Part shown: piece after piece, positions 5,665 to 5,699 of the stretch
How positions within the stretch are numbered: the first letter of the stretch is position 1
Layout: each line of letters opens with the position of its first letter
Source: an uncultured Ruminococcus sp.
GTDB taxonomy: Bacteria > Bacillota > Clostridia > Oscillospirales > Ruminococcaceae
Direction: 5' to 3'
NCBI RefSeq assembly: GCF_937915125.1
Contig: NZ_CALDMP010000068.1
Coordinates: forward strand, 1-5,699
DNA: 5,699 bases
Translations under genes and position numbers: made by a program
The notes under the pieces: model-generated
Told to the model about the DNA's origin: nothing
Seen by the model: the letters and a program-made list of their open reading frames with translations, nothing else
Databases searched by the model: none

Positions 5665-5699
5665 CGGCTTTGCACGTCATATGCTTGCATATTTTCCGT
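5635..5699. repeat. Right-edge copy of the dispersed repeat, inverted, interrupting telA
   Basis: The segment 5635-5655 is the inverted counterpart of 38-58 (19 of 21 positions). Beyond it come TTTGCACGTCATATGC and ATTTTCCGT, which line up with TTGTGCGTCAGATGC and ATTTTTCGT from the reverse complement of the left copy, after allowing for about a dozen extra bases here (GCGCCTAGCGGC region). A small palindrome ATATGC-TT-GCATAT lies at 5679-5692. The true end of the element is probably at or near AGGCAA (5638-5643), because flanks differ before that point. It runs off the right edge. Its first bases provide the stop codon of the truncated telA. Confidence 0.65.

Overview
The window looks like chromosomal DNA of a low-to-moderate GC Gram-positive bacterium, most likely a gut-type member of the Clostridia (Oscillospiraceae/Ruminococcaceae-like). 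The reasons are strong AGGAGG-type ribosome binding sites, a lipoprotein signal peptide of Gram-positive type, a clostridial-style PIN-PhoH protein, an XpaC/TelA gene pair (a Firmicutes pairing), and short palindromic repeats between and inside genes. The taxonomic call is inference from style; no rRNA or other marker is present.

Layout, all genes on the + strand. (1) Positions 1-58 hold the end of a repeat element that runs off the left edge. (2) Positions 59-410 are an AT-rich stretch without a convincing gene. (3) 411-1787 encodes a two-domain PIN-PhoH ATPase. (4) 1788-1933 is a 146-bp MITE-like palindromic element that starts directly after the phoH stop codon. (5) 1961-5664 is a tight cluster of four genes: a lipoprotein that fuses a solute-binding-protein (SBP)-like domain to a von Willebrand factor A (VWA) domain and is split here by a frameshift at an A7 run; an XpaC-family membrane protein; a second, membrane-anchored SBP-like protein; and a TelA-family (toxic anion resistance) gene that is cut short. 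(6) From about 5637 to the right edge lies a second copy of the repeat from the left edge, in inverted orientation, which supplies the last codons and the stop of the telA fragment.

The four-gene cluster is the notable content. Spacing is minimal (1-nt gap, 4-nt overlap, 15-nt gap), so the genes are probably co-transcribed and act together at the cell envelope: one lipid-anchored extracytoplasmic SBP-VWA protein, one anchored SBP-like protein, one protein with two membrane helices and a cytoplasmic coiled region (XpaC), and one probably cytoplasmic TelA. No ABC permease or ATPase is present, so the SBP-like domains may serve sensing or scaffolding rather than uptake; this is inference. As sequenced, the locus appears damaged in two places (VWA frameshift, telA truncation), so it may be decaying in this strain, or the frameshift may be a homopolymer sequencing error.
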